Of a stretch of 64,000 nucleotides of DNA, positions 1 through 9,384 are shown piece after piece. Under the pieces are notes generated by a model. That model had not been told where the DNA came from, ran no database searches, and was given only the letters and a program-made list of their open reading frames with translations. Source of the DNA: Sneathiella sp. (GTDB lineage: Bacteria > Pseudomonadota > Alphaproteobacteria > Sneathiellales > Sneathiellaceae); the NCBI RefSeq assembly GCF_029233945.1, contig NZ_JARGOQ010000012.1, forward strand, positions 1 through 64,000, in the 5' to 3' direction. Position numbers and translations under genes: made by a program. Each line of letters starts with the position of its first letter. The first letter of the stretch is position 1.

Positions 1-2
1 TG

Positions 3-1589
3 CTGCTTCTGATCGGGGTGTGGATTTTCTTCATGCGCCAGATGCAGGGCGGCGGCGGCAAGGCCATGGGCTTTGGTAAATCGAAAGCGAAACTGCTCAC
101 TGAAAAGCATGGCCGCGTCACATTTGAGGATGTCGCCGGTATCGAGGAAGCGAAGGAAGAACTTGAAGAAGTAGTCGACTTCCTGAAAAACCCCCAGAAA
201 TATCAGCGGCTTGGCGGTAAAATCCCGAAGGGTGTGCTGTTGATTGGCCCTCCCGGTACGGGTAAGACGTTGCTGGCGCGCTCTGTTGCGGGTGAAGCGA
301 ATGTGCCCTTTTTCACCATTTCCGGCTCCGATTTCGTTGAGATGTTTGTCGGTGTCGGCGCGAGCCGTGTCCGCGACATGTTTGAACAGGGCAAGAAAAA
401 CGCCCCCTGCATTATCTTTATTGACGAAATCGATGCGGTTGGCCGTCATCGTGGCGCCGGTCTTGGCGGCGGTAACGATGAACGCGAACAGACCCTCAAC
501 CAGATGCTGGTGGAGATGGATGGTTTCGAGACCAATGAAGGCGTGATCCTGCTGGCCGCGACGAACCGTCCGGACGTGCTGGATCCGGCGTTGCTGCGTC
601 CCGGTCGTTTCGACCGTCAGGTTGTGGTGCCGAACCCGGATATCATCGGCCGCGAGAAAATCCTGAAAGTGCATATGCGCAAAGTCCCGCTCGCGCAGGA
701 TGTGAACGCCCGTACCATCGCACGCGGCACACCCGGTTTCTCCGGTGCTGACCTTGCCAACCTCGTGAATGAGGCGGCGCTTCTGGCGGCACGTAAATCA
801 CGGCGGCTGGTTACTCAGCAGGAATTCGAGGAAGCCAAAGACAAGGTCATGATGGGGACCGAGCGTCGCTCCATGGTCATGTCAGAAGACGAGAAGAAGC
901 TGACCGCTTATCACGAAGGTGGCCATGCGCTCGTTGGTATGCATATGAAGGCGTCGGACCCGATCCATAAGGCAACGATTATCCCGCGCGGACGTGCGCT
1001 CGGTATGGTCATGCGCCTGCCGGAGAAGGACAGCTACTCGCTGCGTCGCGATCAGTGCCTCGCCCATCTGGCGGTTGCCATGGGCGGTCGTGTGGCGGAG
1101 GAAATGATCTTCGGTCATGATGCGGTCACGACGGGTGCCTCCGGCGATATCAAGATGGCGACCGATATGGCGCGTAAAATGGTGACCGAATGGGGTCTTT
1201 CCGACAAGCTCGGTCCGCTCCTCTATGGCGCCAATCAGGAAGAAGTTTTTCTTGGTCATTCCGTCTCGCAGCAGAAGAATATGTCTGATGCGACAGCGGA
1301 TGTCATTGACCAGGAAGTCCGCCGCTTTGTTGAGGAAGGCGAGGCAACAGCCCGCAAGATCCTCAATGATCATGTGGATCAGTTGCATCGCATTGCCAAA
1401 GGTCTTCTTGAGTATGAAACCTTGAGCGGCGATGAGATTAAGATCCTGATGGATGGCGGTGATATCAACCGGCCGGAAGATGTCGATACACCTGCCGACA
1501 AGGGGCCGAGTTCAACCGTTCCCGAAGCCGACGGCCATAAGAAACCCGGCGGACCGGGTATGGAACCGGAACCGCAACCCGGCTCATAA
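3..1589 (+). CDS. ftsH: ATP-dependent zinc metalloprotease FtsH (5' truncated)
   Basis: Membrane-anchored AAA+ protease that degrades misfolded membrane proteins and short-lived cytosolic regulators such as RpoH and LpxC in other bacteria. The frame is open from base 3, so the first transmembrane helix and periplasmic part lie outside the window; the first residues seen ([14 protein letters not shown]) are the end of the second helix. Then come Walker A GPPGTGKT, Walker B IIFIDEID, the second region of homology ending [10 protein letters not shown], and the zinc site HEGGH followed by the peptidase domain. The tail is proline- and glycine-rich. The Gly in HEGGH replaces the Ala of E. coli, but both zinc-binding His and the catalytic Glu are present. 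folP follows after 10 bases. An rpoH gene, a known FtsH substrate in E. coli, lies 19 kb downstream. Confidence 0.97.
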   Translation: MLLIGVWIFFMRQMQGGGGKAMGFGKSKAKLLTEKHGRVTFEDVAGIEEAKEELEEVVDFLKNPQKYQRLGGKIPKGVLLIGPPGTGKTLLARSVAGEANVPFFTISGSDFVEMFVGVGASRVRDMFEQGKKNAPCIIFIDEIDAVGRHRGAGLGGGNDEREQTLNQMLVEMDGFETNEGVILLAATNRPDVLDPALLRPGRFDRQVVVPNPDIIGREKILKVHMRKVPLAQDVNARTIARGTPGFSGADLANLVNEAALLAARKSRRLVTQQEFEEAKDKVMMGTERRSMVMSEDEKKLTAYHEGGHALVGMHMKASDPIHKATIIPRGRALGMVMRLPEKDSYSLRRDQCLAHLAVAMGGRVAEEMIFGHDAVTTGASGDIKMATDMARKMVTEWGLSDKLGPLLYGANQEEVFLGHSVSQQKNMSDATADVIDQEVRRFVEEGEATARKILNDHVDQLHRIAKGLLEYETLSGDEIKILMDGGDINRPEDVDTPADKGPSSTVPEADGHKKPGGPGMEPEPQPGS

Positions 1590-1599
1590 GGACAGTTTC

Positions 1600-2475
1600 A
1601 TGAGTGAGACGAATAAGGGCTCCGCTTCATCGCGGGGCCTTTCTTCTATGACAGAGGGAGAACAGGAGAGCCGGACACGCCCCCTGATAATGGGGATCGT
1701 GAATGTCACGCCAGACAGTTTTTCCGATGGCGGTCAACATTCCAGCGTTGATGCCGCGATTGCCCATGCCCGAGAGCTTGTGGCGGACGGGGCGGATATC
1801 CTTGATATCGGCGGGGAAAGTACCCGCCCGGGCGCGGACGCCATCCGTGTGGCCGATGAATGCGCGCGCGTTGTGCCGGTTATCGAAGGCTGCCGCGATC
1901 TTGGTGTGACGATTTCCATCGATAGCCGGAAGAAGGCCGTGATGGCGGCGGCGGTCGCGGCGGGGGCGACCCTGGTCAATGACGTCAGCGCCCTTGAGTA
2001 TGACCCCGAAAGCCTCGAATTCGTGGCGGAAAGCGGCCTGCCGGTCTGCCTGATGCATAGCCTCGCGGACCCGAAGGTCATGCAGGATAACCCAACCTAT
2101 GACGATGTGGTTGCCGATGTCATGGCTTACCTGCGCGCGCGGATTGAGGCTTGCGAGGCGTCGGGGATTACGCGCGAAAAGATTATCGTCGATCCGGGCA
2201 TCGGTTTTGGCAAGACGGCGGAGCATAATCTGCTGCTGATCAAATCGCTCTCGGCGTTTCAGGCGCTTGGCTGCGATATTCTGCTCGGTGCCTCACGAAA
2301 ATCCTTTGTCGGGCGGGTGATGCATGAGCCTGAGGCGTCGAAACGCGTTATCGGATCGGTTGCTGTCGCGCTCCATGGCGCGCAATCCGGCGCCCGGATA
2401 TTGCGGGTTCATGACGTTAAAGAGACCCGCCAAGCCCTTGAAATGTGGCAGGCAATTGATGCCGCCTCTTTTTAG
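1600..2475 (+). CDS. folP: Dihydropteroate synthase
   Basis: Cytosolic enzyme of folate synthesis that condenses 4-aminobenzoate with hydroxymethyl-dihydropterin pyrophosphate; it is the sulfonamide target. The TIM-barrel signatures are in order: GIVNVTPDSFSDGG near residues 32-45, LDIGGESTRPG, NDVSALEYD, DPGIGFGK and GASRKSF. The frame stays open upstream into ftsH, but ATG 1600 is preferred because AAGGA at 1588-1592 sits just before it and because the conserved core begins about 28 residues later. ATG 1648 is a possible shorter start. It gives 291 residues, normal for the family. The gene sits between ftsH and glmM, a common alphaproteobacterial order. Confidence 0.96.
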   Translation: MSETNKGSASSRGLSSMTEGEQESRTRPLIMGIVNVTPDSFSDGGQHSSVDAAIAHARELVADGADILDIGGESTRPGADAIRVADECARVVPVIEGCRDLGVTISIDSRKKAVMAAAVAAGATLVNDVSALEYDPESLEFVAESGLPVCLMHSLADPKVMQDNPTYDDVVADVMAYLRARIEACEASGITREKIIVDPGIGFGKTAEHNLLLIKSLSAFQALGCDILLGASRKSFVGRVMHEPEASKRVIGSVAVALHGAQSGARILRVHDVKETRQALEMWQAIDAASF

Positions 2476-2533
2476 ACATGTTTTAAGGGTTTCCTGATAA
2501 AGTGTTGTCAAATTTTTAGGCAGAGACTGAGCT

Positions 2534-3883
2534 ATGACACGGAAATATTTTGGAACCGACGGCATTCGCGGCACGGCGAACAAGGAGCCGATGACCGCGG
2601 AAATCGCCCTTAAAGTGGGCAAATCGGCGGGCAAGAAATTTGCCGGTCGAGGCGATTTTCGCCACCGTGTCGTTATCGGCAAGGACACCCGCCTCTCGGG
2701 CTATATGGTGGAGCCAGCGCTGACCGCCGGTTTTACCTCGGTCGGGATGGATGTGATTCTGGTCGGGCCGCTCCCCACGCCGGCGATCGCCATGTTGACC
2801 CGCTCACTCCGGGCGGATATCGGGGTGATGATTTCCGCGTCGCATAATTCGTTCGAGGATAACGGCATCAAGCTTTTCGGCCCCGATGGCTACAAGCTGT
2901 CCGACGAGGTAGAGAAAAGCATCGAAGCGGACATCATTGATGACAGTAATATCGTGCTGGCGGATCCGGCCAAGCTCGGCCGGGCGCAGCGTCTCGATGA
3001 CGCACGCGGCCGTTATATCGAATTCGCGAAAAGCAGTTTTCCCCGCAATCAACTCCTGAAAGGGCTTAAAATCGTTGTCGATTGCGCGAATGGCGCGGCC
3101 TATAAGGTGGCGCCGACCGTGCTATGGGAGTTGGAGGCGGATGTCATCTCCATGGGGGTCTCGCCTAACGGCTTCAACATCAATGACGGCTGTGGCTCCA
3201 CCTCGACGGAAGCCATGTGCAAGCGCGTGGTGGAGGAAGGGGCTGATCTCGGTATTGCTCTTGATGGGGATGCGGATCGTTTGCTGATTTGCGATGAAAA
3301 AGGCCGCCTCATCGATGGGGACCAGTTGATGGCACTGATCGCCCGAACCTGGCAGCGCCGTGAAAAGCTCCGGGGGGGTGGTATCGTCTCGACGGTAATG
3401 TCCAACATGGGGCTTGAGAAATTCCTGGAAGGGAAGGGCATGACCCTTGCGCGGACCAATGTCGGTGATCGTTATGTTGTTGAACATATGCGCGAACACG
3501 GCTTTAACGTCGGCGGGGAGCAGTCGGGTCATATTGTGCTGAACGACTACAGCACAACAGGCGACGGCCTGATCGCCGCGCTTCAGGTCCTTTCGGTGAT
3601 TGTCGAAGAGGGCCAGCCGGTTAGCGAGGTCTGCCATAACTTCGACCCCTGGCCGCAGATCCTGAAAAACGTGCGTTTCGAGGCAGGGGATCCGCTCTCC
3701 GGCTCGGCTGTGCAGAAGGCCATCCGCGACGGCGAAATTCGCCTTGGCAGTGAAGGGCGGCTCTTGATCCGGAAATCCGGGACGGAGCCGTTGATCCGCG
3801 TGATGGGCGAGGGAACGAATGACAGTCTGGTCAATGAGATTGTCGATAACATCGTCAATGAGGTTGCCGCCTCGCTTGGTTGA
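2534..3883 (+). CDS. glmM: Phosphoglucosamine mutase
   Basis: Converts glucosamine-6-phosphate to glucosamine-1-phosphate for peptidoglycan and lipopolysaccharide precursors (UDP-GlcNAc). At 449 residues it has the usual length. N-terminal [10 protein letters not shown] is the family hallmark; the phosphoserine loop is ISASHN with the active serine at about residue 103; the metal-binding loop is DGDADR; the sugar-binding loop is GGEQSGH; the C-terminal phosphate-binding motif is [12 protein letters not shown]. It follows folP after 58 bases and precedes thiD after about 20 bases, so the three are probably co-transcribed. Confidence 0.97.
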   Translation: MTRKYFGTDGIRGTANKEPMTAEIALKVGKSAGKKFAGRGDFRHRVVIGKDTRLSGYMVEPALTAGFTSVGMDVILVGPLPTPAIAMLTRSLRADIGVMISASHNSFEDNGIKLFGPDGYKLSDEVEKSIEADIIDDSNIVLADPAKLGRAQRLDDARGRYIEFAKSSFPRNQLLKGLKIVVDCANGAAYKVAPTVLWELEADVISMGVSPNGFNINDGCGSTSTEAMCKRVVEEGADLGIALDGDADRLLICDEKGRLIDGDQLMALIARTWQRREKLRGGGIVSTVMSNMGLEKFLEGKGMTLARTNVGDRYVVEHMREHGFNVGGEQSGHIVLNDYSTTGDGLIAALQVLSVIVEEGQPVSEVCHNFDPWPQILKNVRFEAGDPLSGSAVQKAIRDGEIRLGSEGRLLIRKSGTEPLIRVMGEGTNDSLVNEIVDNIVNEVAASLG

Positions 3884-3904
3884 GAGAATTTTTAAGGGGT
3901 GAGT

Positions 3905-4708
3905 ATGCAGGGGCGTGTATTGATTGTCGCCGGGTCGGATTCCGGCGGCGGTGCAGGTATTCAGGCTGATATTAAGACGGTAACGGCCCTTGGCGGCTAC
4001 GCGGCGACGGCGATAACCGCGCTGACCGCGCAGAATACCCTTGGCGTTGAGGCGATCGAGGCGATCTCTGCCCCTTTCGTTGCGCAGCAGATTGATGTTG
4101 TCCTCAAAGATATCGGCGCCGATGCCATCAAAATCGGTATGCTTCACCGAAAAGAGGTTGTGGATGCTGTCGCAGGTCTTTTCGATCAAATCGATAAACT
4201 GCCGCCGGTGGTGCTTGATCCGGTGATGATTGCCAAAGGCGGGGCGAGCCTGATCGCGGAGGAGGCGAGCGATGCCATCAAAAAGCGTTTGATCGGGCCG
4301 CATACCCTTGTTCTCACGCCGAATATCCCGGAAGCCGAGCATCTGATCGGCATGAAGATCAATAATCTTACCGATATGGAAAAGGCGGGCCGTCTTTTGC
4401 TCGATATGGGTCCCGTCGCTGTATTGATGAAAGGCGGACATAGCGAGGGCGCGGAAATCGTCGATCTTCTCGTCTCGCCGGAGGGGATTCAGACATTCTC
4501 CCACCGGCGTATTGAAAGCAGACATACTCATGGCACGGGCTGCACACTGTCTTCGGCCATTGCAACAGGCATTGCGCAAGGATTGGCGGTCCCGGTTGCC
4601 GTTGCGCGGGCCATTCGCTATGTGGAAAACGCGATCTTCGACGCCCCCGGCATCGGTGCCGGCCACGGGCCGCTCAATCACGGGCATACGGTCTCTCATT
4701 TCGAATAG
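3905..4708 (+). CDS. thiD: Hydroxymethylpyrimidine/phosphomethylpyrimidine kinase
   Basis: Ribokinase-fold enzyme that phosphorylates HMP and HMP-phosphate in thiamine synthesis and salvage. Seen: AGSDSGGGAGIQADIKT at the N-terminus, LTPNIPEAEHL in the middle, KGGHSEGAEIVD, and the C-terminal anion-hole/catalytic motif THGTGCTLSSAIA. I chose ATG 3905 (267 residues) because AAGGGG at 3894-3899 is a well-spaced ribosome binding site for it, whereas the in-frame GTG at 3899 would overlap that site. No other thiamine gene is in the window; the gene appears to travel with glmM in a housekeeping operon. Confidence 0.94.
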   Translation: MQGRVLIVAGSDSGGGAGIQADIKTVTALGGYAATAITALTAQNTLGVEAIEAISAPFVAQQIDVVLKDIGADAIKIGMLHRKEVVDAVAGLFDQIDKLPPVVLDPVMIAKGGASLIAEEASDAIKKRLIGPHTLVLTPNIPEAEHLIGMKINNLTDMEKAGRLLLDMGPVAVLMKGGHSEGAEIVDLLVSPEGIQTFSHRRIESRHTHGTGCTLSSAIATGIAQGLAVPVAVARAIRYVENAIFDAPGIGAGHGPLNHGHTVSHFE

Positions 4709-4787
4709 GTTTGGCTATCTTTAGGACACAACTTTTGATAGCGTTGATATTATAAAATTTTTCTGTTCGTATATCGGAGAGTATCCT

Positions 4788-5279
4788 ATGACCTATTTGA
4801 AACGCGCCGCTCTTGGCTTTTGCCTGCTGCTGGCCCTTGGATTGGGTACTGCGCGAGCGGACACGGCAAAGCAGGAAGCTATTGTTGAGCTGTTGAAAGT
4901 CACGAAGACTGCCGAGAATGTTCAGACTATCACGGCCAATAGTCTTCGATTCTTCCTCGATCAGAGCTTTAAGTCCAAGCCCGGCATCCCCGATGAGGTT
5001 AAAGAGAAAACCTATGAAATTATGCGGCAGACCTTTGAAGAGAATCTGTCCGGGCTGCTTATCCCGATCGTCAAACTTTACGAAGAAGCTTTCAGCCTTG
5101 AAGAAATTCAGGAACTTACTGGTTTCTATAGAACAGAACTGGGTCAGAAATTAATTGAGACAACGCCGGTAATTATGCAAAAATCCATGGCTATCGGCGG
5201 GCAATGGGGGCAGAAAGTGGGAATAATCGCCGTTGAACGTATCCGCAAGGAACTGGCCAGCAAAGGTTACGATATCTGA
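4788..5279 (+). CDS. Exported DUF2059 family protein
   Basis: A 163-residue protein with a clear cleavable signal peptide (KR near the start, a hydrophobic stretch at about residues 9-22, likely cleavage after ARA around residue 24). The rest is helical and charged and ends in a conserved-looking stretch with LTGFYRTELGQKL and MQKSMAIGGQWGQ, which I recognise as the DUF2059 family of periplasmic proteins. The function of that family is not established. The ribosome binding site GGAGAG lies 6 bases before ATG 4788. It stands alone on the plus strand and meets the next gene tail to tail with about 18 bases between them; no hairpin terminator is visible there. Confidence 0.82.
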   Translation: MTYLKRAALGFCLLLALGLGTARADTAKQEAIVELLKVTKTAENVQTITANSLRFFLDQSFKSKPGIPDEVKEKTYEIMRQTFEENLSGLLIPIVKLYEEAFSLEEIQELTGFYRTELGQKLIETTPVIMQKSMAIGGQWGQKVGIIAVERIRKELASKGYDI

Positions 5280-5297
5280 AGATAGCCCTTTCGCTCT

Positions 5298-6470
5298 CTA
5301 GATGTCGGCGAGCGCCTTGATCAGGGTCTCGATTTCTTCTTCCGTATTATAGTAATGAAATGAAGCCCTTACCATTTCTTCTATGCCCCGTTTCTCAAGA
5401 TCAAAGCGGGTGCTGGAAAGGCTGGTGATGGAGACATTGATATTTTGTCCTGCAAGATGGGCTTGTATGTCGGCAGGCGATTTTGTGGCATGGCTGAACG
5501 TAACGATCCCACCCTTTCTCGCGCCGATATCCTGAACCGTAATGTCGGGGAGCGCCGATAATTTTTCTCGCGCGACTTCCGCGAGGGCGCAAAGGCGGGC
5601 CGAGGTTTCCTCAATCCCGAGAGTGAGCAGATAGTCAACGGCCGCGCCGAGGCCGATAACGGCGGCGACATTATACTCCCAATTTTCGAACCGTCGCGCA
5701 TCGTCGCGCATCTTATATCCGTTTATTGATGTCCATTCCGCACTATGCAAATCGAGGAAGGGCGGCTCCAGCTTGTCCATCATGCTTTTGCGGACATAGA
5801 GGAAGCCGGTGCCGCGAGGGGCGCGCAAGTATTTTCGACCCGTCACCGAGAGCATATCGCAGCCAATTTCCGCCACATCAACCGGCAGTTGCCCCACGGA
5901 CTGACAGGCATCGAGCAAATAGGGAATGCCATGCTTTCGTGCGACCTTGCCGATTTCCGCCGCCGGATTGACGAGGCCGCCGTTGGTCGGGACATGGGTG
6001 ACCGAAATGAGTTTCACCTTGTCATCAATCATCGTTTCCAGAGCGGCAACATCTATTTGCCCGCTGTTGTCGCTCGGCACGAAATCGATTTTAACACCCG
6101 TTCGTTTGGCAACTTGCAGATAATCGATGACATTGGTGGCATATTCGGCCTCCGCCGTCAGGATGCGGTCACCAGCTTCGAATTTCATGCCGTAAAAAGC
6201 CATCTGCCAGCCGACGGTCGCATTCTCCACCAGCGCGATTTCGCTGCGGTCACAGTTGATCAGTTCGGCAATGGCATCGTATGTTCGCTCAAACGCCGCC
6301 TTCGCGCGGTTTTGCGCTTCATAACCGCCGATCGCAAGTTCCAGATCAAGATGCTCCTTTACGGCATCGAAGACCGGCAGCGGCATCAGCGCCGCCCCCG
6401 CATTATTGAAATGAAGGCGGTTTTTAACGCCCGGCGTTTCCTCCCGGAGTGCGTCGACATTAAGCGTCAT
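5298..6470 (-). CDS. Class V aminotransferase-fold PLP enzyme
   Basis: A 390-residue fold-type I PLP enzyme of the class V group (relatives: isopenicillin-N epimerase, cysteine desulfurase, EgtE). Seen: HFNNAGAALMP at the N-terminus, the PLP-pairing Asp and Gln in LLDACQSVGQ (D187, Q190), and the Schiff-base lysine K213 in SVTGRKYLRAPRGTGF. There is no conserved Cys loop of the SufS/IscS kind, so a plain desulfurase role is unlikely. It is last of three co-directional genes (gap 9 bases to the aldo/keto reductase), all downstream of an Lrp-type regulator, which suggests amino-acid breakdown. The substrate cannot be read from the sequence. Confidence 0.85.
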   Translation of the reverse strand: MTLNVDALREETPGVKNRLHFNNAGAALMPLPVFDAVKEHLDLELAIGGYEAQNRAKAAFERTYDAIAELINCDRSEIALVENATVGWQMAFYGMKFEAGDRILTAEAEYATNVIDYLQVAKRTGVKIDFVPSDNSGQIDVAALETMIDDKVKLISVTHVPTNGGLVNPAAEIGKVARKHGIPYLLDACQSVGQLPVDVAEIGCDMLSVTGRKYLRAPRGTGFLYVRKSMMDKLEPPFLDLHSAEWTSINGYKMRDDARRFENWEYNVAAVIGLGAAVDYLLTLGIEETSARLCALAEVAREKLSALPDITVQDIGARKGGIVTFSHATKSPADIQAHLAGQNINVSITSLSSTRFDLEKRGIEEMVRASFHYYNTEEEIETLIKALADI

Positions 6471-6479
6471 GTCAATCTC

Positions 6480-7463
6480 CTATCTATGCCCTGCAACAGC
6501 ATGGGGGATATAGGCGTCCTTGAGGCGTGCCAGTTCGTTCATATCCAGCGAGATATCAAGCGCGGCCACGGCCTCGTCAAGCTGGTACATCTTGCTGGCG
6601 CCGATAATCGGGCTGGTGACGGCCGGGCTGTGATGCACCCAGGCGAGGGCGATCTGCGCCGAGGTGACGCCGCGTTCCTTCGCGATATCCTGCACAACGG
6701 CGAGTACGTCGTAATCCGCATCCTGCCCGATTCGCATGGATTTGATCATCGCATCGGAGCGCGAGCGGGTGGTCTCCCCCTCCGCATCCTTCTTCTTGTT
6801 CCCGGCGAGAAAACCACGGGCGAGCGGTGACCAGGGAATAACGCCGATGCCCTGATCCTCACAGAGGGGCAGCATTTCGCGCTCTTCCTCCCGATAAACA
6901 AGGTTATAGACATTCTGCATGGAGACGAACTTCGCCCAGCCATTCTTCTCGGAGATAGAAAGTGCCTTCATAAACTGCCAGGCAAACATGGAGGACGCGC
7001 CGATATAGCGGGCCTTGCCGGCGCGGACCACATCGTTGAGGGCTTCCAGCGTTTCCTCGATCGGAGTATCATAGTCCCAGCGGTGAATCTGGTAGAGATC
7101 GACATAATCGGTGCCGAGCCGCTTCAGCGAATTATCGATGGAGTGCAGGATATGCTTGCGCGAGAGACCGCCGGTCAGCGGGCTTTTCCCCATCCGGTTG
7201 AAGACCTTTGTCGCAATGACGACCTCGTCGCGCTTGGCATAGTCCTTCAGCGCCCGTCCGACTATTTCTTCCGATACACCAACCGAATACATATCGGCGG
7301 TATCGAAGAAATTAATGCCATATTCCAGCGCCTTCTTGATGAAGGGGCGGCTTTCCTCCTCGGGCAGGACCCAGTCCCGCCATTCCGGATCGCCATAGGT
7401 CATGGTACCGAGGCATAGATCGCTTACCTTCAGGCCGGTATTCCCCAGTCTTTTCAAATTCAT
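6480..7463 (-). CDS. Aldo/keto reductase
   Basis: NADPH-dependent aldehyde/ketone reductase with a TIM barrel, 327 residues. The catalytic tetrad is complete: D54 and Y59 in FFDTADMYS, K86 in IATKVF, and H127 in LYQIHRWD. The GLSRKHI and SLKRLGTDYVDLYQIH stretches are typical of the YajO/voltage-gated-channel-beta-like subgroup. It lies between two class V PLP enzymes with gaps of 9 and 11 bases, so the three should be one transcript. A plausible job is reducing a carbonyl product of one of the PLP reactions, but this is inference. Confidence 0.9.
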   Translation of the reverse strand: MNLKRLGNTGLKVSDLCLGTMTYGDPEWRDWVLPEEESRPFIKKALEYGINFFDTADMYSVGVSEEIVGRALKDYAKRDEVVIATKVFNRMGKSPLTGGLSRKHILHSIDNSLKRLGTDYVDLYQIHRWDYDTPIEETLEALNDVVRAGKARYIGASSMFAWQFMKALSISEKNGWAKFVSMQNVYNLVYREEEREMLPLCEDQGIGVIPWSPLARGFLAGNKKKDAEGETTRSRSDAMIKSMRIGQDADYDVLAVVQDIAKERGVTSAQIALAWVHHSPAVTSPIIGASKMYQLDEAVAALDISLDMNELARLKDAYIPHAVAGHR

Positions 7464-7474
7464 TCTTATCTCCG

Positions 7475-8608
7475 CTACAGGATTTTTTCTAGCGCCGCGA
7501 GCAGTCTATCGCTATCCGTCTCATTATTGAAGAGGTGAGGGGTGATCCGCATGCTGGACCCGCGAACGGAGACGAGAATATTGTCCGCCCGCAGCCGTTC
7601 CAGCAGATTCCCCGGCAGGCCACCTTTGCGTCTCAGCCCAAGAAAATGACCGGCGCGCTTGTCATCGGAGAGAGAGGTGAGGCCAAGCCCTTCGCATCGC
7701 GCTGCGATATCGCGTGTTTTCTCTGAAAGGGTTTCCTGAATATTGGCGACGCCCCAGTCGAGAATTTGCTCAAGCGCGGCCACAGCGACGGGCATCAGGG
7801 CGAAATTCGCCCGCTCCCCCATATCGAAGCGCTGTGCACCGGGCTGATAGTCATCAACATAATCGACAAGCCCGGCAAAATCCTCCGATCCTTTCCGGTT
7901 GAGCCAGTTATATTCGAGCGGCTCTCCGCCGTGATGCTCCGGCGCGACATACATAAAACCGACACTATAGGGTCCGAGCAGCCATTTATAGGCGGCGGCA
8001 ATCAGAAAATCCGGCTTGACGCGCGGTAAGGCCAATGGCATCGCGCCAAGGGATTGCGTGACATCGAGGACGAGCTTCGCGCCTTGCGCCCTGAGCTTCT
8101 CCCCAATTGCCACAAGGTCGAGAAGCGCGCCATCCGTCCAGTGGTTATGGGGCAGGGCGGCAACGGCTACCGTCTCATCAATCGCGTTAAGGACAGCCGA
8201 CGTCCAGTCATAATCGGCGGGCGTGGGCACGGTCTTGATCTCGGCGGCGCATTCATTCGCCCGCTGCTGCCAGCAATAGACATTCGATGGAAACTGATCT
8301 TCAAGGAGGAGGATTTTCTGACCCTTTTCGAGCGGGATGTTCTTCGCGGCAATGGCGAGGCCGTAAGACGCGCTCGGGATAAGTGCGATATCATCCGCCG
8401 CCGAGCCGATGAGCGATGCAAAAAGCGACCGCGCCCTCTCTGATTCGGTAAAAAAATCCTCAGGCGCAACAGTCCAAGGGGTCGACTTGCGATCAATACC
8501 CATATGTCCGGCGGCGCGCGCGGTTTTTAAAAGCGGTCCCATATAGGCGCAATTGAAATAGGTGATTTCGTCCGGAATATCAAAAAGATGGCGTTGGCTG
8601 GGGATCAT
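7475..8608 (-). CDS. Class V aminotransferase-fold PLP enzyme, kynureninase/desulfurase-like
   Basis: First gene of the three-gene minus-strand set, 377 residues. It is a second class V PLP enzyme and clearly different from the one at 5298-6470. Seen: YFNCAYMGPL at the N-terminus, the PLP-contacting D182 and Q185 in LDVTQSLG, and the Schiff-base lysine K208 in AAAYKWLLGPYSVGF. The C-terminal part has VRGSSMRITPHLFN, which binds the substrate carboxylate in relatives. The AYKWL-type lysine loop is common in kynureninase-like and selenocysteine-lyase-like proteins. The substrate is unknown. A perfect dyad at 8673-8695 lies about 65 bases upstream. Confidence 0.86.
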   Translation of the reverse strand: MIPSQRHLFDIPDEITYFNCAYMGPLLKTARAAGHMGIDRKSTPWTVAPEDFFTESERARSLFASLIGSAADDIALIPSASYGLAIAAKNIPLEKGQKILLLEDQFPSNVYCWQQRANECAAEIKTVPTPADYDWTSAVLNAIDETVAVAALPHNHWTDGALLDLVAIGEKLRAQGAKLVLDVTQSLGAMPLALPRVKPDFLIAAAYKWLLGPYSVGFMYVAPEHHGGEPLEYNWLNRKGSEDFAGLVDYVDDYQPGAQRFDMGERANFALMPVAVAALEQILDWGVANIQETLSEKTRDIAARCEGLGLTSLSDDKRAGHFLGLRRKGGLPGNLLERLRADNILVSVRGSSMRITPHLFNNETDSDRLLAALEKIL

Positions 8609-8672
8609 GAACGGGCCTCAAACAGTAATAATTCCCGTCATTTTCGCGCAAAGCAGAGGCGGCGACTAGCCC

Positions 8673-8695
8673 TTTATTGTCACCGGGACAATAAA
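8673..8695. promoter_or_regulatory. Perfect 9-bp dyad, candidate operator
   Basis: TTTATTGTC at 8673-8681 and GACAATAAA at 8687-8695 are exact inverted repeats around the 5-base spacer ACCGG. The site lies in the 178-base space between the Lrp/AsnC gene and the first gene of the three-gene set, about 65 bases upstream of that gene's start codon at 8608. No T-run follows it on either strand, so it does not look like a terminator. An AT-rich arm of this length fits a dimeric regulator site; the neighbouring Lrp-type protein is the natural candidate, but this is inference. Confidence 0.5.
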
Positions 8696-8786
8696 CCCGC
8701 GTGGCTTATATCGTGGATTCGATACGGAACTGAAATTCTAATCTTTGGCCAGCGGATATTTTTCTTAACCACAGAGTGAGCCTGCT

Positions 8787-9317
8787 TTAGCTGGTAGGCA
8801 ATGGAACCGTCGGCCACTCGGTCGTAATGTCGGCATGCACACCACGTTCAAGATAGGTTGATAGTACGATGAAACTCTTGGTTCCTCGAACACCCGGGAG
8901 AACATAGAGCTGTGAAAGAAGCTGCTCGAGCGCATGGGCGTTTGCGGTTCGAACCTTCATGATGACGCACGTGTCACCTGCTACCGAATGCATCTCTTCG
9001 ACTTCCGGAAATCGCCGCAAAGTCAGCATTCGCTCACTTTTCCCCCAGCCGTCGGCATCCACATGGACAAAAGCGAGAAAGTCTTTGCCGCTGGATGGCC
9101 CATCAATGCGTGCGGAGATACCCGTTAGTGTTCCGCTGCTTCGTAGTCGCTTTACACGCTCAAAAACAGCCGGGGCTGAAAGGCCAACGATTTCGCCTAT
9201 TTCAGCATAGGTGGCGCGCCCGTTTTCAGACAATGCACCTAATATCTTTCGATCAAAACTGTCCAAAGGCCGTGGTGGTCTGGCAGTCAGCTGATTATCT
9301 TCTGTTTCTATATTCAT
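8787..9317 (-). CDS. Lrp/AsnC family transcriptional regulator
   Basis: DNA-binding regulator of the feast/famine family. An N-terminal helix-turn-helix (DRKILGALSENGRATYAEIGEIVGLS split over residues about 20-45, then AVFERVKRLRSSG) is followed by an AsnC-type ligand-sensing domain with HSVAGDTCVIMKV and LPGVRGTKSFIVLS. I place the start at 9317 (176 residues): GGAA lies about 9 bases before it, and the longer start at 9356 would leave only 28 bases to the divergent RidA gene. It is transcribed toward the PLP-enzyme set and away from ridA, so it probably controls one or both in response to an amino acid. Confidence 0.88.
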   Translation of the reverse strand: MNIETEDNQLTARPPRPLDSFDRKILGALSENGRATYAEIGEIVGLSAPAVFERVKRLRSSGTLTGISARIDGPSSGKDFLAFVHVDADGWGKSERMLTLRRFPEVEEMHSVAGDTCVIMKVRTANAHALEQLLSQLYVLPGVRGTKSFIVLSTYLERGVHADITTEWPTVPLPTS

Positions 9318-9384
9318 TCGTGCAATTTCCATTACCAGAATTGATTTATTCGGCATATTAAGCTGAAAGCGAAAGGATATTCAA

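Noticed and set aside
903-930. HEGGH instead of HEAGH in FtsH
   Set aside because: The zinc-binding His residues and catalytic Glu are intact and the Ala-to-Gly difference is harmless in this family; not a defect.
3122-4699. Long open frame on the minus strand opposite glmM and thiD
   Set aside because: Both plus-strand genes are complete with all family motifs; the opposite frame has no recognisable motif and spans their boundary, as expected by chance in GC-rich DNA.
4711-4760. TTGATA and TATAAA before the DUF2059 gene
   Set aside because: The hexamers are about 10 bases apart, so they do not form a normal promoter; alternatives are too weak to list.
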